Of a stretch of 64,000 nt of DNA, positions 1 to 10,411 are shown piece by piece; the first letter of the stretch is position 1; each line of letters begins with the position of its first letter. The notes under the pieces are model-generated. The model saw only the letters and a program-made list of their open reading frames with translations. It was not told where the DNA came from and made no database searches. The translations under genes were made by a program, and so were the position numbers. Source of the stretch: Clostridiales bacterium (lineage in GTDB: Bacteria; Bacillota; Clostridia; Lachnospirales; Lachnospiraceae); contig JAHABX010000003.1 in assembly GCA_018376135.1 (NCBI GenBank), positions 118,840 through 182,839 on the forward strand, read 5' to 3'.

Positions 1-3
1 TTA

Positions 4-26
4 TTATATAAAAGCCCAACGGGCTT
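4..26 (-). terminator. Likely rho-independent terminator after hflC
   Basis: Read on the minus strand, the stem AAGCCC/GGGCTT with a short GTTG-side loop is followed by TTTTATATAA. It lies about 90 bases past the hflC stop codon, the expected place for the end of the hflKC transcript. The U-tract is interrupted, so efficiency is uncertain. Confidence 0.55.
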
Positions 27-116
27 GTCAAGCGGTTTTATTCCCAAATTTACCGCAATTATCACTATTATTTCTCAGTAAACGGACATGTCTGCTGACA
101 CAAACATCATCGAGCA

Positions 117-977
117 TTAATAAAAGATCTGTGTCAAAGGTGAATTCTCATCCAGGATCAGTGTCTTCTGTTCTCCCTGCATGGTAACTCTTGCTGCATC
201 AAGAGAACGCAGGAACAGATAGAAGTCCGCTTTCTCCGGATCATTATATGCTTCGCTCATAATGCGCATGTATTCAGCCTCGCCCTTTGCAACGATCTCT
301 GCCGCTTCCGCATCTGCCTGTGACTGCATGATCAAGATCTCGGCACTGGTATCATTGGCAATCTCCTTCGCCTCTTCCTCTCCCTCAGCCTGATAGGTCG
401 CAGCAATATTATTGCGCTCGGAAATCATACGCTCATAGACTGCCGCCTTATTCTCATCCGGCAGATCCAGGGATTTGGTCTCGATCGCCAGCAGCCTGAT
501 CCCATACTGATTCAGTGTATCGCCCACATTGTTCTTGATCGCAGCGGCAAGCTCTCCGTCTCTTCCGGAGATGACTTCCTCCTGGCTGAGACTGCTGATC
601 ACGTTCTTCAGACTGTTGTATACGATCGTATCAATCCGGTACTCTGCATTGCTGGTCTGAGCGCTCAGCGTCTGGGTAAACTTCTGCGGATCTTCTATTC
701 TCCAGAGCACAAAGCAGTCCGCGATCATGGACTTTTTGTCCTTGGTCATCACATCACTGACCGCCAGATCATAGAGAAGGACTGTATTTTTGATCTTCTC
801 AGAGGTCTGTATAAACGGGATCTTGAAGGACAGTCCCGGATTTTCTCTGATAGAAACGATCTTTCCGAACTGCTTTACAACGGTGAATTCGTCCGGATAT
901 GTAATGATGGCGCAGGAATTCACAACCAGAAAAAATACTACAACTACAAGCGCCAGCGGCTTCCATATTTTCTTCAT
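117..977 (-). CDS. hflC: HflC-like SPFH/band 7 membrane protein
   Basis: SPFH-domain (stomatin/prohibitin/HflK-C) protein. In characterised bacteria HflK and HflC form a membrane complex that surrounds and modulates the FtsH protease. The product has one N-terminal membrane segment (roughly residues 5-25, hydrophobic PLALVVVVFFLVV), then the band-7 beta domain, then an Ala/Glu-rich coiled coil with EIVAKGEAEYMRIMSEAY, typical of HflC. I place the start at the ATG directly after the hflK stop (TAA-G-ATG). An in-frame ATG at 1001 would overlap hflK by 23 bases and put the ribosome site inside the coding region. It is the second gene of a two-gene operon with hflK. Length, about 286 aa, fits the family. 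Confidence 0.88.
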   Translation of the reverse strand: MKKIWKPLALVVVVFFLVVNSCAIITYPDEFTVVKQFGKIVSIRENPGLSFKIPFIQTSEKIKNTVLLYDLAVSDVMTKDKKSMIADCFVLWRIEDPQKFTQTLSAQTSNAEYRIDTIVYNSLKNVISSLSQEEVISGRDGELAAAIKNNVGDTLNQYGIRLLAIETKSLDLPDENKAAVYERMISERNNIAATYQAEGEEEAKEIANDTSAEILIMQSQADAEAAEIVAKGEAEYMRIMSEAYNDPEKADFYLFLRSLDAARVTMQGEQKTLILDENSPLTQIFY

Positions 978-978
978 C

Positions 979-2007
979 TTATTCTGCTGCCTCCTCATCA
1001 TTGTCTGTATTCTCAGTTTCTACATTCACAGAGCTGAACTCCTCCAGCGGGAGAAGCGTCTGAGTCGTACCGTCTCCGTTCTGGATAATGACCTTCATAT
1101 CCGGAAGGATCTCCTCCATGGTCTCATAGAACATTCTCTGCTTTGTTACCAGAGGATATTTTACATATTCATTATACAGCTCATTCAGCCGCGCCACCTG
1201 TCCCTTTGCTTCATTAATGCGCTCTTCCGCCTCTGCGTTAGCCATCTTAATGGTCTCGTCCGCTTCCGCACGGGCTGCCGGGATATCCTCGTTCCGCTTC
1301 TGGTTTGCCCGGTTAATAGAAGTCTCTTTTCCCTGCTTTGCATTCTCCACATTCTTAAAGGCATCGATAACTTCTGTGGTAGGCGGCTCTGCATCCTGGA
1401 TCGTAATATTCACAAGCTGGATCCCGATATCCTCCGTCTCCAGACGGGTCATGATCTTCTCCTTGATGGAAGACTGTATCTCGCTCTTACCGGTCGTAAT
1501 GACGCTGTCCACATCATACAGACCGATGGTATCTCTGATATAGCTCTGGGTCAGCATCTTCAGAATACCAATAGGATCTTCTGATGCATAGAGATATTTG
1601 ACCGGATCCGTCACACGGTATTCCACATAGAAATCCACATTTACAAAGTTATAATCCCTGGTGATCATAAAGGATTCCGCTTCCATATACTCCTCCGACT
1701 CGCCGCCGTAGCCCACCGGGAAACCGTTGATGGTCTTGGGAACCTTGTTCAGAAGCTGCACTACAGGCACCTTCACATGAATTCCCGGCTCCTCCACGAT
1801 CTTCGGCACTCCAAAGGTAGTCACCACCGCATACTCGTTCTCCTTCAGCGAATAGACGGATCCTACTGCAATGTAGACTGCCAGAAGGATCAGTACGATC
1901 ACCGCGGCTGCTGTGCCGGCCTTCTTCCCCAGCTTTTTCAACGAATTGCCCGGAGTCACATTCACATTGTCATTTTCCACTGTCTGCTTTGCTTTTCTAC
2001 GAAACAC
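979..2007 (-). CDS. hflK: HflK-like SPFH/band 7 membrane protein
   Basis: Partner of HflC. Residues about 28-50 form a single membrane helix (AAAVIVLILLAVYIAVGSVY). These are followed by the SPFH domain and a long charged helix containing REERI-type and ARAEADETIKMANAEAEE segments that are characteristic of HflK-type coiled coils. The short polar tail is acidic. The start is a GTG at 2007, preceded by GGAGGG with 6-base spacing. No ATG in the same frame fits the ribosome site. FtsH is not in the window, so the association with FtsH is family knowledge only. Confidence 0.86.
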   Translation of the reverse strand: MFRRKAKQTVENDNVNVTPGNSLKKLGKKAGTAAAVIVLILLAVYIAVGSVYSLKENEYAVVTTFGVPKIVEEPGIHVKVPVVQLLNKVPKTINGFPVGYGGESEEYMEAESFMITRDYNFVNVDFYVEYRVTDPVKYLYASEDPIGILKMLTQSYIRDTIGLYDVDSVITTGKSEIQSSIKEKIMTRLETEDIGIQLVNITIQDAEPPTTEVIDAFKNVENAKQGKETSINRANQKRNEDIPAARAEADETIKMANAEAEERINEAKGQVARLNELYNEYVKYPLVTKQRMFYETMEEILPDMKVIIQNGDGTTQTLLPLEEFSSVNVETENTDNDEEAAE

Positions 2008-2123
2008 TGCATTCCCTCCTGCATAAAATAGTATGCAGTAATCATATCATACTCCATACAGCGTGTCATCTGACACTTTCTCTTTTCTGTTACACCGGTA
2101 TTCTTAATATTTCCTTAATTCAC

Positions 2124-2152
2124 TGGACAAGTGGAGCCTTTGGTGCTATGAT
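2124..2152 (+). promoter_or_regulatory. Predicted sigma-A promoter for the vanZ-like gene
   Basis: TGGACA, a 17-base spacer and TATGAT lie 32 bases upstream of the start codon of the VanZ-like gene and point into it. Position and spacing are good; the -35 box has one mismatch. Confidence 0.6.
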
Positions 2153-2183
2153 AGGTCAAACTTTTAAAAAGGAGCTTTTTTCA

Positions 2184-2708
2184 ATGCTGAGGACATTTTT
2201 AAGGGCACTTCTGAAGCCTTTTTCTTTTGTTCCGGCGATTATGATGATGTATCTGATCTACTCATTTTCCGCTCAGGATGGTACTGTATCCGGAAACCTG
2301 AGCTATCGGATCAGTGAGATCATCATCGAATCGGCGGACGAAGCATTTGAGTTAAACTGGTCGGACAGCGAGATCGACTACTATATAGAACGAATCCATT
2401 ATCCGGTCAGAAAGCTGGCACATATGACAGAATATTTTCTGCTTGCCATCTCTGTATCCTTCCCCCTTTATGTCTATGGGGTCCGGGGACTGTGGCTTCC
2501 AATCCTTGCCGGAGGCATCTGTGTGGGATTCGCCTCGCTGGATGAGTACCACCAGTCCTTCGTGGCAGGAAGAGGACCCTCCAAAAAGGATGTGGCGATC
2601 GACAGTATCGGAATCGCCATCGGTGTACTGATGGTACAGTTTATCTGTTTTCTCGGACGGATCACCGTCTTCCGCCCTCTGGCAAGACGAAAAAAAGAAC
2701 ACCGCTGA
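2184..2708 (+). CDS. VanZ family membrane protein
   Basis: A 174-aa protein with an N-terminal hydrophobic segment and conserved VanZ landmarks: YSFSAQDG near the N terminus, the RKLAHMTEYFLLAI motif in the middle, and DEYHQSFVAGRGPSKKDVAID toward the end. VanZ of Tn1546 gives low-level teicoplanin resistance. Most chromosomal VanZ-like proteins have no proven role, so resistance should not be assumed. The ATG at 2184 has AAAGGAG nine bases upstream; an upstream in-frame ATG lacks this site. The gene stands alone and is divergent from hflK, with its own promoter. Its stop codon lies inside the terminator hairpin shared with the convergent rpoC. Confidence 0.82.
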   Translation: MLRTFLRALLKPFSFVPAIMMMYLIYSFSAQDGTVSGNLSYRISEIIIESADEAFELNWSDSEIDYYIERIHYPVRKLAHMTEYFLLAISVSFPLYVYGVRGLWLPILAGGICVGFASLDEYHQSFVAGRGPSKKDVAIDSIGIAIGVLMVQFICFLGRITVFRPLARRKKEHR

Positions 2709-2725
2709 CGCGGTGTTCTTTTTTA
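2691..2725. terminator. Bidirectional terminator between vanZ-like gene and rpoC
   Basis: The perfect stem GAACACCGC/GCGGTGTTC (about 2697-2718) with a TGAC loop is flanked by an A-run on the left and a T-run on the right. It can therefore end transcription arriving from either side. Confidence 0.88.
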
Positions 2726-2772
2726 TTGAAATATCAGCCTGATGCTGCGAATCACTTCATCTTCTCGCGATT

Positions 2773-5700
2773 TTATTCTTCCTCGCTTAAAACAAGCTCT
2801 TCTTCTGTATCCAGAATATCATCCTCTTCTTCCAGATCCAGAATCGGCTCCTCTAACTGCTCATCCAGTTCCTCTTCTGCTTCCGTGTACTCTTCTTCCA
2901 CATCCGTATTCAGCTTCACATCACGATACCGCTTCATACCCGTACCAGCCGGAATCAGCTTACCAATGATAACATTTTCCTTCAGACCAATCAGCGGATC
3001 GATCTTTCCTTTGATCGCTGCCTCGGTAAGAACCTTGGTCGTCTCCTGGAAGGATGCTGCTGACAGGAAGGAGTTCGTTGCCAGAGACGCCTTGGTAATA
3101 CCAAGCAGTACCTGCTTTCCTTCTGCCGGAACCTTTCCTTCTGCCTCCAACTGCTCATTCATATCCTCAAAGTCAAGGATATCAACCAGAGTACCAGGCA
3201 GGAACTCGCTGTCTCCATTGTCCTCGATGCGGATCTTCTTCAGCATCTGACGCACGATCATCTCGATATGCTTATCGTTGATCTCAACACCCTGCAGACG
3301 GTAAACTCTCTGTACCTCCTGAAGCAGATAATCCTGCACTGCACGCACACCCTTGATCTTCAGGATGTCATGAGGATTGATGCTTCCTTCTGTCAGTGCG
3401 TCACCCGCCTCAACGAAGGTTCCGTCCATGATCTTGATTCTGGAATCGAACGGAATCAGGTATGTCTTCGCCTCTCCTGTCTCGGAGTTGTTCACGATGA
3501 TCTCACGCTTCTTCTTCATGTCGTTGATGGTGGCAAGACCTGCGATCTCGGTAACGATTGCAAGACCCTTCGGCTTTCTTGCCTCAAAAAGCTCCTCGAC
3601 ACGGGGAAGACCCTGCGTAATATCTCCACCTGCCACACCACCGGTATGGAAGGTACGCATGGTAAGCTGTGTACCCGGCTCACCGATAGACTGTGCAGCG
3701 ATGATACCTACGGTCTCACCTACCTGAACTGCCTCGCCGGTTGCCATGTTCGCACCGTAGCACTTTGCACAGACACCAATATGGGAACGACAGGTAAGCG
3801 CTGTACGGATCTTCACCTTTTCAAGCGGATTTCCGTTTTTATCCACACCATATTTCGCAACTGCAGCTGCACGCTTCGGTGTGATCATATGGTTTGCCTT
3901 TACAAGAACATTGCCATCCTTATCACAGATGGTCTCTGCCGCAAAACGTCCGGTCATACGCTCCTGAAGAGATTCGATCATCTCCTTACCGTCTGTAAAT
4001 GCGGTGATCTCCATTCCCGGAATCTCTTTGCCCTCGCTGCAGTCCGTCTCACGGATGATCAGCTCCTGAGACACATCAACCAGACGTCTGGTCAGGTAAC
4101 CGGAGTCAGCGGTACGAAGCGCCGTATCGGACAGACCTTTACGTGCACCATGTGCGGACATGAAGTACTCCAGTACGTCCAGACCTTCACGGAAGTTGGA
4201 CTTGATTGGGAGCTCGATGGTGTGTCCGGTGGTATCTGCCATCAGACCACGCATACCGGCAAGCTGTTTGATCTGCTTATCAGAACCTCGCGCACCGGAG
4301 TCAGCCATCATGAAGATGTTGTTGTACTTATCCAGACCATCCAGCAGCGCCTTGGTCAGAATCGCGTCCGTTTCCTTCCAGGTCTCCACAACCTCTTTGT
4401 AACGCTCTTCCTCAGTGATCTTACCGCGCTTGTAGTTGCGGGTGATCTTATCCACCGTATCCTGTGCTTTCTTGATCAGCTCCGGCTTTTCAGGCGGCAC
4501 CGTCATATCGGAAATAGATACGGTCATAGCTGCTCTGGTGGAATATTTATAACCCATTGCCTTAATGTCATCCAGAACCTCTGCAGTCACAGTAGCTCCA
4601 TGGGTATTGATAACCTTCTCGAGGATCTGCTTCAGACCCTTCTTGCCTACGTGGAAGTCAACCTCCGGCTTCAGCTCGTTGCCCGGAATGCTTCTGTCCA
4701 CGAAGCCAAGATCCTGCGGCAGGATCTCATTGAAGATAAAACGTCCAAGGGTGGACTCTTCTGTATTGCTCAGTACCGTACCGTCTGCCAGCTTCTTCTT
4801 AACACGGACTTTGATACGGGTCTGCAGGGTCAGCGCCCCGTTCTCGTATGCAAGGATCGCTTCATTGACACTCTTGAATGCTTTTCCTTCGCCAAGTGCC
4901 CCCGGTCTCTCCTGCGTCAGATAGTAAATACCAAGAACCATATCCTGAGAAGGAACGGCTACCGGACCGCCATCAGACGGCTTCAGCAGGTTGTTCGGAG
5001 AAAGCAGAAGGAAACGGCACTCTGCCTGTGCTTCCACAGACAACGGCAGATGAACTGCCATCTGGTCTCCGTCGAAGTCCGCATTGAACGCGGTACATAC
5101 CAGCGGATGCAGCTTGATCGCCTTACCTTCTACCAGGATCGGCTCAAATGCCTGAATACCCAGTCTGTGCAGCGTAGGTGCACGGTTCAGCATAACCGGA
5201 TGTTCTTTGATAACATCCTCAAGTACGTCCCACACCTCGGTCTGAAGGCGCTCTACCATCTTCTTCGCACTCTTGATATTGTGTGCAGAACCGTTAGCAA
5301 CCAGCTCCTTCATAACGAACGGCTTGAACAGCTCGATCGCCATCTCCTTCGGAAGACCGCACTGGTAGATCTTCAGCTCCGGTCCTACGACGATAACGGA
5401 ACGTCCGGAGTAGTCAACACGTTTTCCCAGAAGGTTCTGACGGAAACGTCCGGATTTACCCTTTAACATGTCAGAGAGGGACTTCAGGGCACGGTTGCCC
5501 GGTCCGGTAACCGGACGTCCTCTTCTGCCGTTATCGATGAGCGCATCCACTGCCTCCTGGAGCATACGCTTCTCGTTGCGGACAATGATATCCGGAGCGC
5601 CCAGGTCAAGCAGTCTCTGCAGACGGTTGTTGCGGTTGATGATTCTTCTATATAAATCATTCAGGTCAGAGGTGGCAAAACGTCCGCCATCCAGCTGAAC

Positions 5701-6453
5701 CATTGGACGAAGATCCGGCGGAATGACCGGGATCGCATCCATGATCATCCACTCCGGCTTATTTCCTGAACCACGGAAAGCCTCTACAACCTCAAGTCTC
5801 TTGATGATACGGGCTCTCTTCTGTCCGGAAGCAGTCTTCAGTCCTTCTTTTAATTCCTTTGCATCCTCTTCCAGGTCGATAGCCTGCAGAAGCTCCTTAA
5901 TGGACTCTGCACCCATACCCACGCGGAATGCGCCGGATTCCGGATATTTTTCCTTCATATCCTGATACTCTTTCTCAGAGAGTACCTGTTTGTACATGAG
6001 CTCGGTCCTGCCCGGATCCAGTACAATATAGGACGCAAAGTACAGTACCTTCTCCAGAGTTCTCGGAGACAGGTCCAGAATCAGTCCCATTCGGCTGGGG
6101 ATTCCCTTAAAATACCAGATATGGGAGACAGGAGCAGCCAGCTCAATGTGACCCATGCGCTCACGACGTACATTTGCCTTCGTAACCTCTACACCACAAC
6201 GGTCACAGACAACGCCTTTATATCTGATTTTCTTATATTTACCACAATGACATTCCCAGTCCTTGCTCGGTCCGAAAATCCTCTCGCAGAACAGACCATC
6301 CTTCTCAGGCTTCAGCGTTCTGTAGTTGATGGTTTCCGGCTTCTTTACTTCGCCTCTGGACCAGCCACGGATCGTCTCCGGGGATGCAAGACCAATCTTG
6401 ATCGCATCAAAGGTCATCGGCTGATAAACCTCATTATTCGTTGTTTCCGGCAT
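2773..6453 (-). CDS. rpoC: RNA polymerase beta' subunit
   Basis: Catalytic large subunit of RNA polymerase, 1226 aa. The N-terminal zinc-binding region is visible as CHCGKYKKIRYKGVVCDRC. The absolutely conserved NADFDGDQM motif, which binds the catalytic magnesium ions, is intact, as are the bridge-helix and trigger-loop regions (AGDITQGLPRVEELFEARKP, TMRTFHTGG). The protein ends in a strongly acidic tail (EEEDDILDTEEELVLSEEE). The start ATG has AGGAGGTG upstream and lies 11 bases after rpoB, so the two are co-transcribed. Length is normal for Clostridia, which lack the large inserts seen in some phyla. Confidence 0.98.
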   Translation of the reverse strand: MPETTNNEVYQPMTFDAIKIGLASPETIRGWSRGEVKKPETINYRTLKPEKDGLFCERIFGPSKDWECHCGKYKKIRYKGVVCDRCGVEVTKANVRRERMGHIELAAPVSHIWYFKGIPSRMGLILDLSPRTLEKVLYFASYIVLDPGRTELMYKQVLSEKEYQDMKEKYPESGAFRVGMGAESIKELLQAIDLEEDAKELKEGLKTASGQKRARIIKRLEVVEAFRGSGNKPEWMIMDAIPVIPPDLRPMVQLDGGRFATSDLNDLYRRIINRNNRLQRLLDLGAPDIIVRNEKRMLQEAVDALIDNGRRGRPVTGPGNRALKSLSDMLKGKSGRFRQNLLGKRVDYSGRSVIVVGPELKIYQCGLPKEMAIELFKPFVMKELVANGSAHNIKSAKKMVERLQTEVWDVLEDVIKEHPVMLNRAPTLHRLGIQAFEPILVEGKAIKLHPLVCTAFNADFDGDQMAVHLPLSVEAQAECRFLLLSPNNLLKPSDGGPVAVPSQDMVLGIYYLTQERPGALGEGKAFKSVNEAILAYENGALTLQTRIKVRVKKKLADGTVLSNTEESTLGRFIFNEILPQDLGFVDRSIPGNELKPEVDFHVGKKGLKQILEKVINTHGATVTAEVLDDIKAMGYKYSTRAAMTVSISDMTVPPEKPELIKKAQDTVDKITRNYKRGKITEEERYKEVVETWKETDAILTKALLDGLDKYNNIFMMADSGARGSDKQIKQLAGMRGLMADTTGHTIELPIKSNFREGLDVLEYFMSAHGARKGLSDTALRTADSGYLTRRLVDVSQELIIRETDCSEGKEIPGMEITAFTDGKEMIESLQERMTGRFAAETICDKDGNVLVKANHMITPKRAAAVAKYGVDKNGNPLEKVKIRTALTCRSHIGVCAKCYGANMATGEAVQVGETVGIIAAQSIGEPGTQLTMRTFHTGGVAGGDITQGLPRVEELFEARKPKGLAIVTEIAGLATINDMKKKREIIVNNSETGEAKTYLIPFDSRIKIMDGTFVEAGDALTEGSINPHDILKIKGVRAVQDYLLQEVQRVYRLQGVEINDKHIEMIVRQMLKKIRIEDNGDSEFLPGTLVDILDFEDMNEQLEAEGKVPAEGKQVLLGITKASLATNSFLSAASFQETTKVLTEAAIKGKIDPLIGLKENVIIGKLIPAGTGMKRYRDVKLNTDVEEEYTEAEEELDEQLEEPILDLEEEDDILDTEEELVLSEEE

Positions 6454-6464
6454 GAACGCACCTC

Positions 6465-9400
6465 CTATTCAATATCAAAATCTTCTTCCAGATCCATGGA
6501 GTCTTCCTCGACGGTCTCTTCTTCCACATCTACCAGCTCTTCGCCTTCAAACTCCTGTTTGCTGAAGCCGTAATCGCCGAAGGACTCTCCCTCTTCACTG
6601 TTGAAGCGTCTGTTATCCCCTTCCAGGATGCGGCGGATATCCACATCTCCGTACTCGCTGCTCTCCATGATCTCAACCTCGGTATTGTCATCGCGCAGTA
6701 CACGGACATCCAGACCAAGGGACTGGAGCTCCTTGAGCAGTACCTTGAAGGACTCAGGAATACCGGCTTCCGGAATATTATCGCCTTTAATGATTGCCTC
6801 GTAGGTCTTCACACGTCCGATCACATCATCAGACTTCACTGTCAGGATCTCCTGCAGCGTGTAGGAAGCTCCATATGCCTCCAGAGCCCATACCTCCATC
6901 TCACCGAAACGCTGTCCGCCGAACTGAGCTTTACCGCCCAGAGGCTGCTGAGTAACCAGTGAGTAAGGACCGGTGGAACGCGCATGGATCTTGTCGTCTA
7001 CCAGATGATGAAGCTTCAGGTAGTGCATGTGTCCGATGGTAACCGGGCTGTCAAAATACTCTCCGGTACGGCCGTCACGCAGACGGACCTTGCCGTCACG
7101 GGAGATCGGCACACCCTTCCAGAGCTTTCTGTGATCTCTGTTCTCATACAGATATTCCAGAACCTCGGGAAGCAGCTCTTCTTTATGTCGCGCTTCAAAT
7201 TCTTCCCACTCCAGATTGACGTAATCATTCGCCAGATCCAGAGTATCCATAATATCATTCTCATTTGCGCCGTCAAAGACCGGAGTCGCCACATTAAAGC
7301 CCAGTGCCTTCGCAGCAAGACTCAGATGGATCTCCAGAACCTGTCCGATATTCATACGGGAAGGTACGCCCAGAGGGTTCAGAACGATATCCAGCGGACG
7401 TCCGTTCGGAAGGAACGGCATATCTTCGACAGGGAGCACACGGGAAACAACACCCTTGTTACCGTGACGGCCTGCCATCTTGTCGCCTACAGAGATCTTT
7501 CTCTTCTGTGCGATGTAGATGCGGACTGCCTGATTTACACCCGGAGACAGCTCGTCGCCGTTCTCTCTTGTAAATACCTTGGCGTCTACAACAATACCAT
7601 ATTCACCGTGCGGAACCTTCAGGGAAGTATCACGCACCTCTCTTGCCTTCTCACCGAAAATAGCGCGGAGCAGTCTCTCCTCAGCGGTCAGCTCGGTCTC
7701 TCCCTTCGGAGTAACTTTTCCGACCAGAATATCTCCGGCACGAACCTCTGCACCTACACGGATAATACCTCTGTTATCCAGATCCTTCAGCGCATCGTCA
7801 CCCACGCCCGGTACGTCTCTGGTGATCTCTTCCGGTCCCAGCTTCGTATCACGTGCTTCTGCTTCATATTCTTCAATATGGATAGACGTATAAACATCAT
7901 CCATAACCAGTCTTTCACTTAAAAGTACCGCATCCTCGTAGTTATAGCCTTCCCAGGTCATAAAGCCGATCAGCGGGTTCTTGCCCAGTGCGATCTCGCC
8001 GTTGGCAGTGGACGGACCATCTGCGATCACCTGTCCTGCCTCTACCCGGTTCCCCTTGAATACGATCGGTCTCTGATTGTAGCAGTTGCTCTGGTTGCTT
8101 CGTGAGAACTTGGTCAGATGGTATACATCACGGACACCATTGTCCTGACGGATCACGATCTCATTGGATACAGAACGCTCTACCGTACCCGGATTCTTCG
8201 CAACCACACATACACCGGAGTCCACTGCGGTCTTCTCTTCCATACCGGTTCCGACTACAGGAGCTTCCGTCAGCATCAGCGGCACTGCCTGACGCTGCAT
8301 GTTGGAGCCCATCAGCGCACGGTTCGCATCGTCGTTCTCCAGGAACGGAATGAGTGCGGTAGCCACGGAGAACACCATCTTCGGAGATACGTCCATGAAA
8401 TCAAACATGGTCTTCTCATACTCCTGGGTCTCCTCGCGGTAACGACCGGATACATTGGTATGAACAAAATATCCCTTCTCATCCAGCGGCTCGTTCGCCT
8501 GTGCCACATGGTAATTATCCTCTTCATCCGCAGTCATATAGACAACATCTTCCGTTACACGCGGATTCTGCGGATCGCTCTTATCAATAACACGGTACGG
8601 AGCCTCTACAAAGCCGTACTCGTTGATTCTTGCATAGCATGCCAGAGAGTTGATCAGACCGATATTCGGTCCCTCAGGGGTCTCGATCGGGCACATTCTT
8701 CCATAATGGGAATAATGTACGTCTCGAACCTCGAAGCCTGCACGGTCACGGGACAGACCGCCTGGTCCAAGCGCGGACAGACGTCTCTTATGAGTCAGCT
8801 CACCCAGCGGGTTATTCTGATCCATAAACTGGGACAGCTGGGAAGAACCAAAGAACTCCTTCACCGCTGCAGTCACCGGCTTGATATTGATCAGGGACTG
8901 CGGAGAAATTCCCTCCGTGTCCTGCGTGGTCATACGCTCGCGTACCACTCTCTCCAGACGGGAAAGACCAATGCGGTACTGATTCTGAAGCAGCTCGCCG
9001 ACCGCACGGATACGACGGTTGCCCAGGTGGTCAATATCGTCAGCATTGCCCAGACCATACTCCAGATGCATATTATAGTTGATGGACGCCATGATATCAT
9101 CCTTGGTGATGTGCTTTGGAACAAGCTCCAGCGCCTCATGGCTGATCGCATACTTGATATCTTCAATATCCGTATTTTCCTCCAGGATCTTCTGCAGAAC
9201 CGGATAATATACGGCTTCCTTAATGCCCAGCTCCTGCGGGTCAAAGTCCACGTATCTGGAAAGATCGACCATACGGTTGGAGAGAACCTTGATATTGCGC
9301 TCCTCTCCCTTGATCCATACGTACGGAACCGCAGAGTTCTGCAACGTATCTGCAAGCTCTGTATCTACTCTGGCGCCTGCCTCGGCAATAATCTCGCCGG

Positions 9401-10313
9401 TGGACAGATCCACTACATCCTCAGCCAGATACTGACCGCGGATACGGTTGCGAAGCGCCAGCTTCTTGTTGAACTTATAACGTCCTACCTTCGCCAGATC
9501 GTATCTTCTCGGGTCGAAGAACATACCGGTGATCAGACTCTCTGCACTCTCAACTGCCAGCGGCTCACCCGGACGGATCTTCTTATACAGCTCCAGAAGA
9601 CCTTCCTGATAGCTCTCAGAGGTATCCTTGCTCAGAGACGCAAGAATCTTCGGCTCCTCACCGAACAGCTCAAGAATCTCCGCATTGGTGCCGTAACCCA
9701 GGGCACGAATAAGGACGGTGATCGGTACTTTACGGGTTCTGTCAACGCGAACATAGAAAATATCATTGGAATCTGTCTCGTACTCCAGCCATGCACCACG
9801 GTTTGGAATTACGGTACAGGAAAACAAAAGCTTACCTACTTTATCATGGTCAATACCATAGTAGATACCAGGGGAACGTACCAGCTGGCTGACAATGACA
9901 CGCTCCGCTCCGTTGATAACGAAGGTTCCGGTCTCTGTCATCAGGGGCAGATCGCCCATGAAAATCTCATGCTCATTGATTTCATCTGTTTCTTTATTGT
10001 AAAGACGGACTCTCACCTTCAGAGGAGCGGCGTAAGTAGCGTCCCGTTCTTTGCACTCTTCGATCGTATACTTCGCACCTGCTTTGTCCAGTGTAAAGTC
10101 AGTAAACTCCAGGCTCAGCTTTCCGCTGTAGTCCGTAATCGGAGAAATATCCGCGAATGCTTCACGGAGTCCTTCATCCAGGAACCACTGGTAGGAATCT
10201 CTCTGAACCTCGATCAGATTTGGCATCTCAAGAACTTCTTTTTTCCGGGAATAGCTCATCCGGCTGCCCTTGCCTGATTTGATAGGTTTGATTCTGTTCT
10301 TTTCCATTGACAT
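6465..10313 (-). CDS. rpoB: RNA polymerase beta subunit
   Basis: Second large RNA polymerase subunit, about 1282 aa. The rifampicin-binding cluster reads SSQLSQFMDQNNPLGELTHK then RRLSALGPGGLSRDRAGFE, a wild-type pattern with no classical resistance substitution. The C-terminal part contains HGNKGVVS and QPLGGKAQFGGQRFGEMEVW, which contact beta' and the active centre. The C terminus carries an acidic extension. Two ATGs 6 bases apart (10313 and 10307) follow AGGGGTGA. The outer one is given, but the inner one has the better spacing (10 versus 4 bases). It is transcribed from its own promoter as well as by read-through from rplJL. Confidence 0.98.
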   Translation of the reverse strand: MSMEKNRIKPIKSGKGSRMSYSRKKEVLEMPNLIEVQRDSYQWFLDEGLREAFADISPITDYSGKLSLEFTDFTLDKAGAKYTIEECKERDATYAAPLKVRVRLYNKETDEINEHEIFMGDLPLMTETGTFVINGAERVIVSQLVRSPGIYYGIDHDKVGKLLFSCTVIPNRGAWLEYETDSNDIFYVRVDRTRKVPITVLIRALGYGTNAEILELFGEEPKILASLSKDTSESYQEGLLELYKKIRPGEPLAVESAESLITGMFFDPRRYDLAKVGRYKFNKKLALRNRIRGQYLAEDVVDLSTGEIIAEAGARVDTELADTLQNSAVPYVWIKGEERNIKVLSNRMVDLSRYVDFDPQELGIKEAVYYPVLQKILEENTDIEDIKYAISHEALELVPKHITKDDIMASINYNMHLEYGLGNADDIDHLGNRRIRAVGELLQNQYRIGLSRLERVVRERMTTQDTEGISPQSLINIKPVTAAVKEFFGSSQLSQFMDQNNPLGELTHKRRLSALGPGGLSRDRAGFEVRDVHYSHYGRMCPIETPEGPNIGLINSLACYARINEYGFVEAPYRVIDKSDPQNPRVTEDVVYMTADEEDNYHVAQANEPLDEKGYFVHTNVSGRYREETQEYEKTMFDFMDVSPKMVFSVATALIPFLENDDANRALMGSNMQRQAVPLMLTEAPVVGTGMEEKTAVDSGVCVVAKNPGTVERSVSNEIVIRQDNGVRDVYHLTKFSRSNQSNCYNQRPIVFKGNRVEAGQVIADGPSTANGEIALGKNPLIGFMTWEGYNYEDAVLLSERLVMDDVYTSIHIEEYEAEARDTKLGPEEITRDVPGVGDDALKDLDNRGIIRVGAEVRAGDILVGKVTPKGETELTAEERLLRAIFGEKAREVRDTSLKVPHGEYGIVVDAKVFTRENGDELSPGVNQAVRIYIAQKRKISVGDKMAGRHGNKGVVSRVLPVEDMPFLPNGRPLDIVLNPLGVPSRMNIGQVLEIHLSLAAKALGFNVATPVFDGANENDIMDTLDLANDYVNLEWEEFEARHKEELLPEVLEYLYENRDHRKLWKGVPISRDGKVRLRDGRTGEYFDSPVTIGHMHYLKLHHLVDDKIHARSTGPYSLVTQQPLGGKAQFGGQRFGEMEVWALEAYGASYTLQEILTVKSDDVIGRVKTYEAIIKGDNIPEAGIPESFKVLLKELQSLGLDVRVLRDDNTEVEIMESSEYGDVDIRRILEGDNRRFNSEEGESFGDYGFSKQEFEGEELVDVEEETVEEDSMDLEEDFDIE

Positions 10314-10411
10314 TTCACCCCTTATATATTTAATAACTGCATTTTCCAATAAATGACCGCAAAATTATGAGCGAGGCTTTAAGCATACCTCACCACAATA
10401 GTGCATTTTTC

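Noticed and set aside
2184..2708. VanZ-like gene as evidence for glycopeptide resistance
   Set aside because: No vanRSHAX genes are present and solitary VanZ-family genes are widespread without resistance.
3268..5466. Long plus-strand open frame opposite rpoC
   Set aside because: It is an antisense shadow of a highly conserved gene, with no ribosome site and no recognisable domain.
8118..10277. 719-codon plus-strand open frame opposite rpoB
   Set aside because: Mirror of rpoB codon use; the encoded sequence is low in structure and rich in Arg, His and Leu, as expected for shadow frames.
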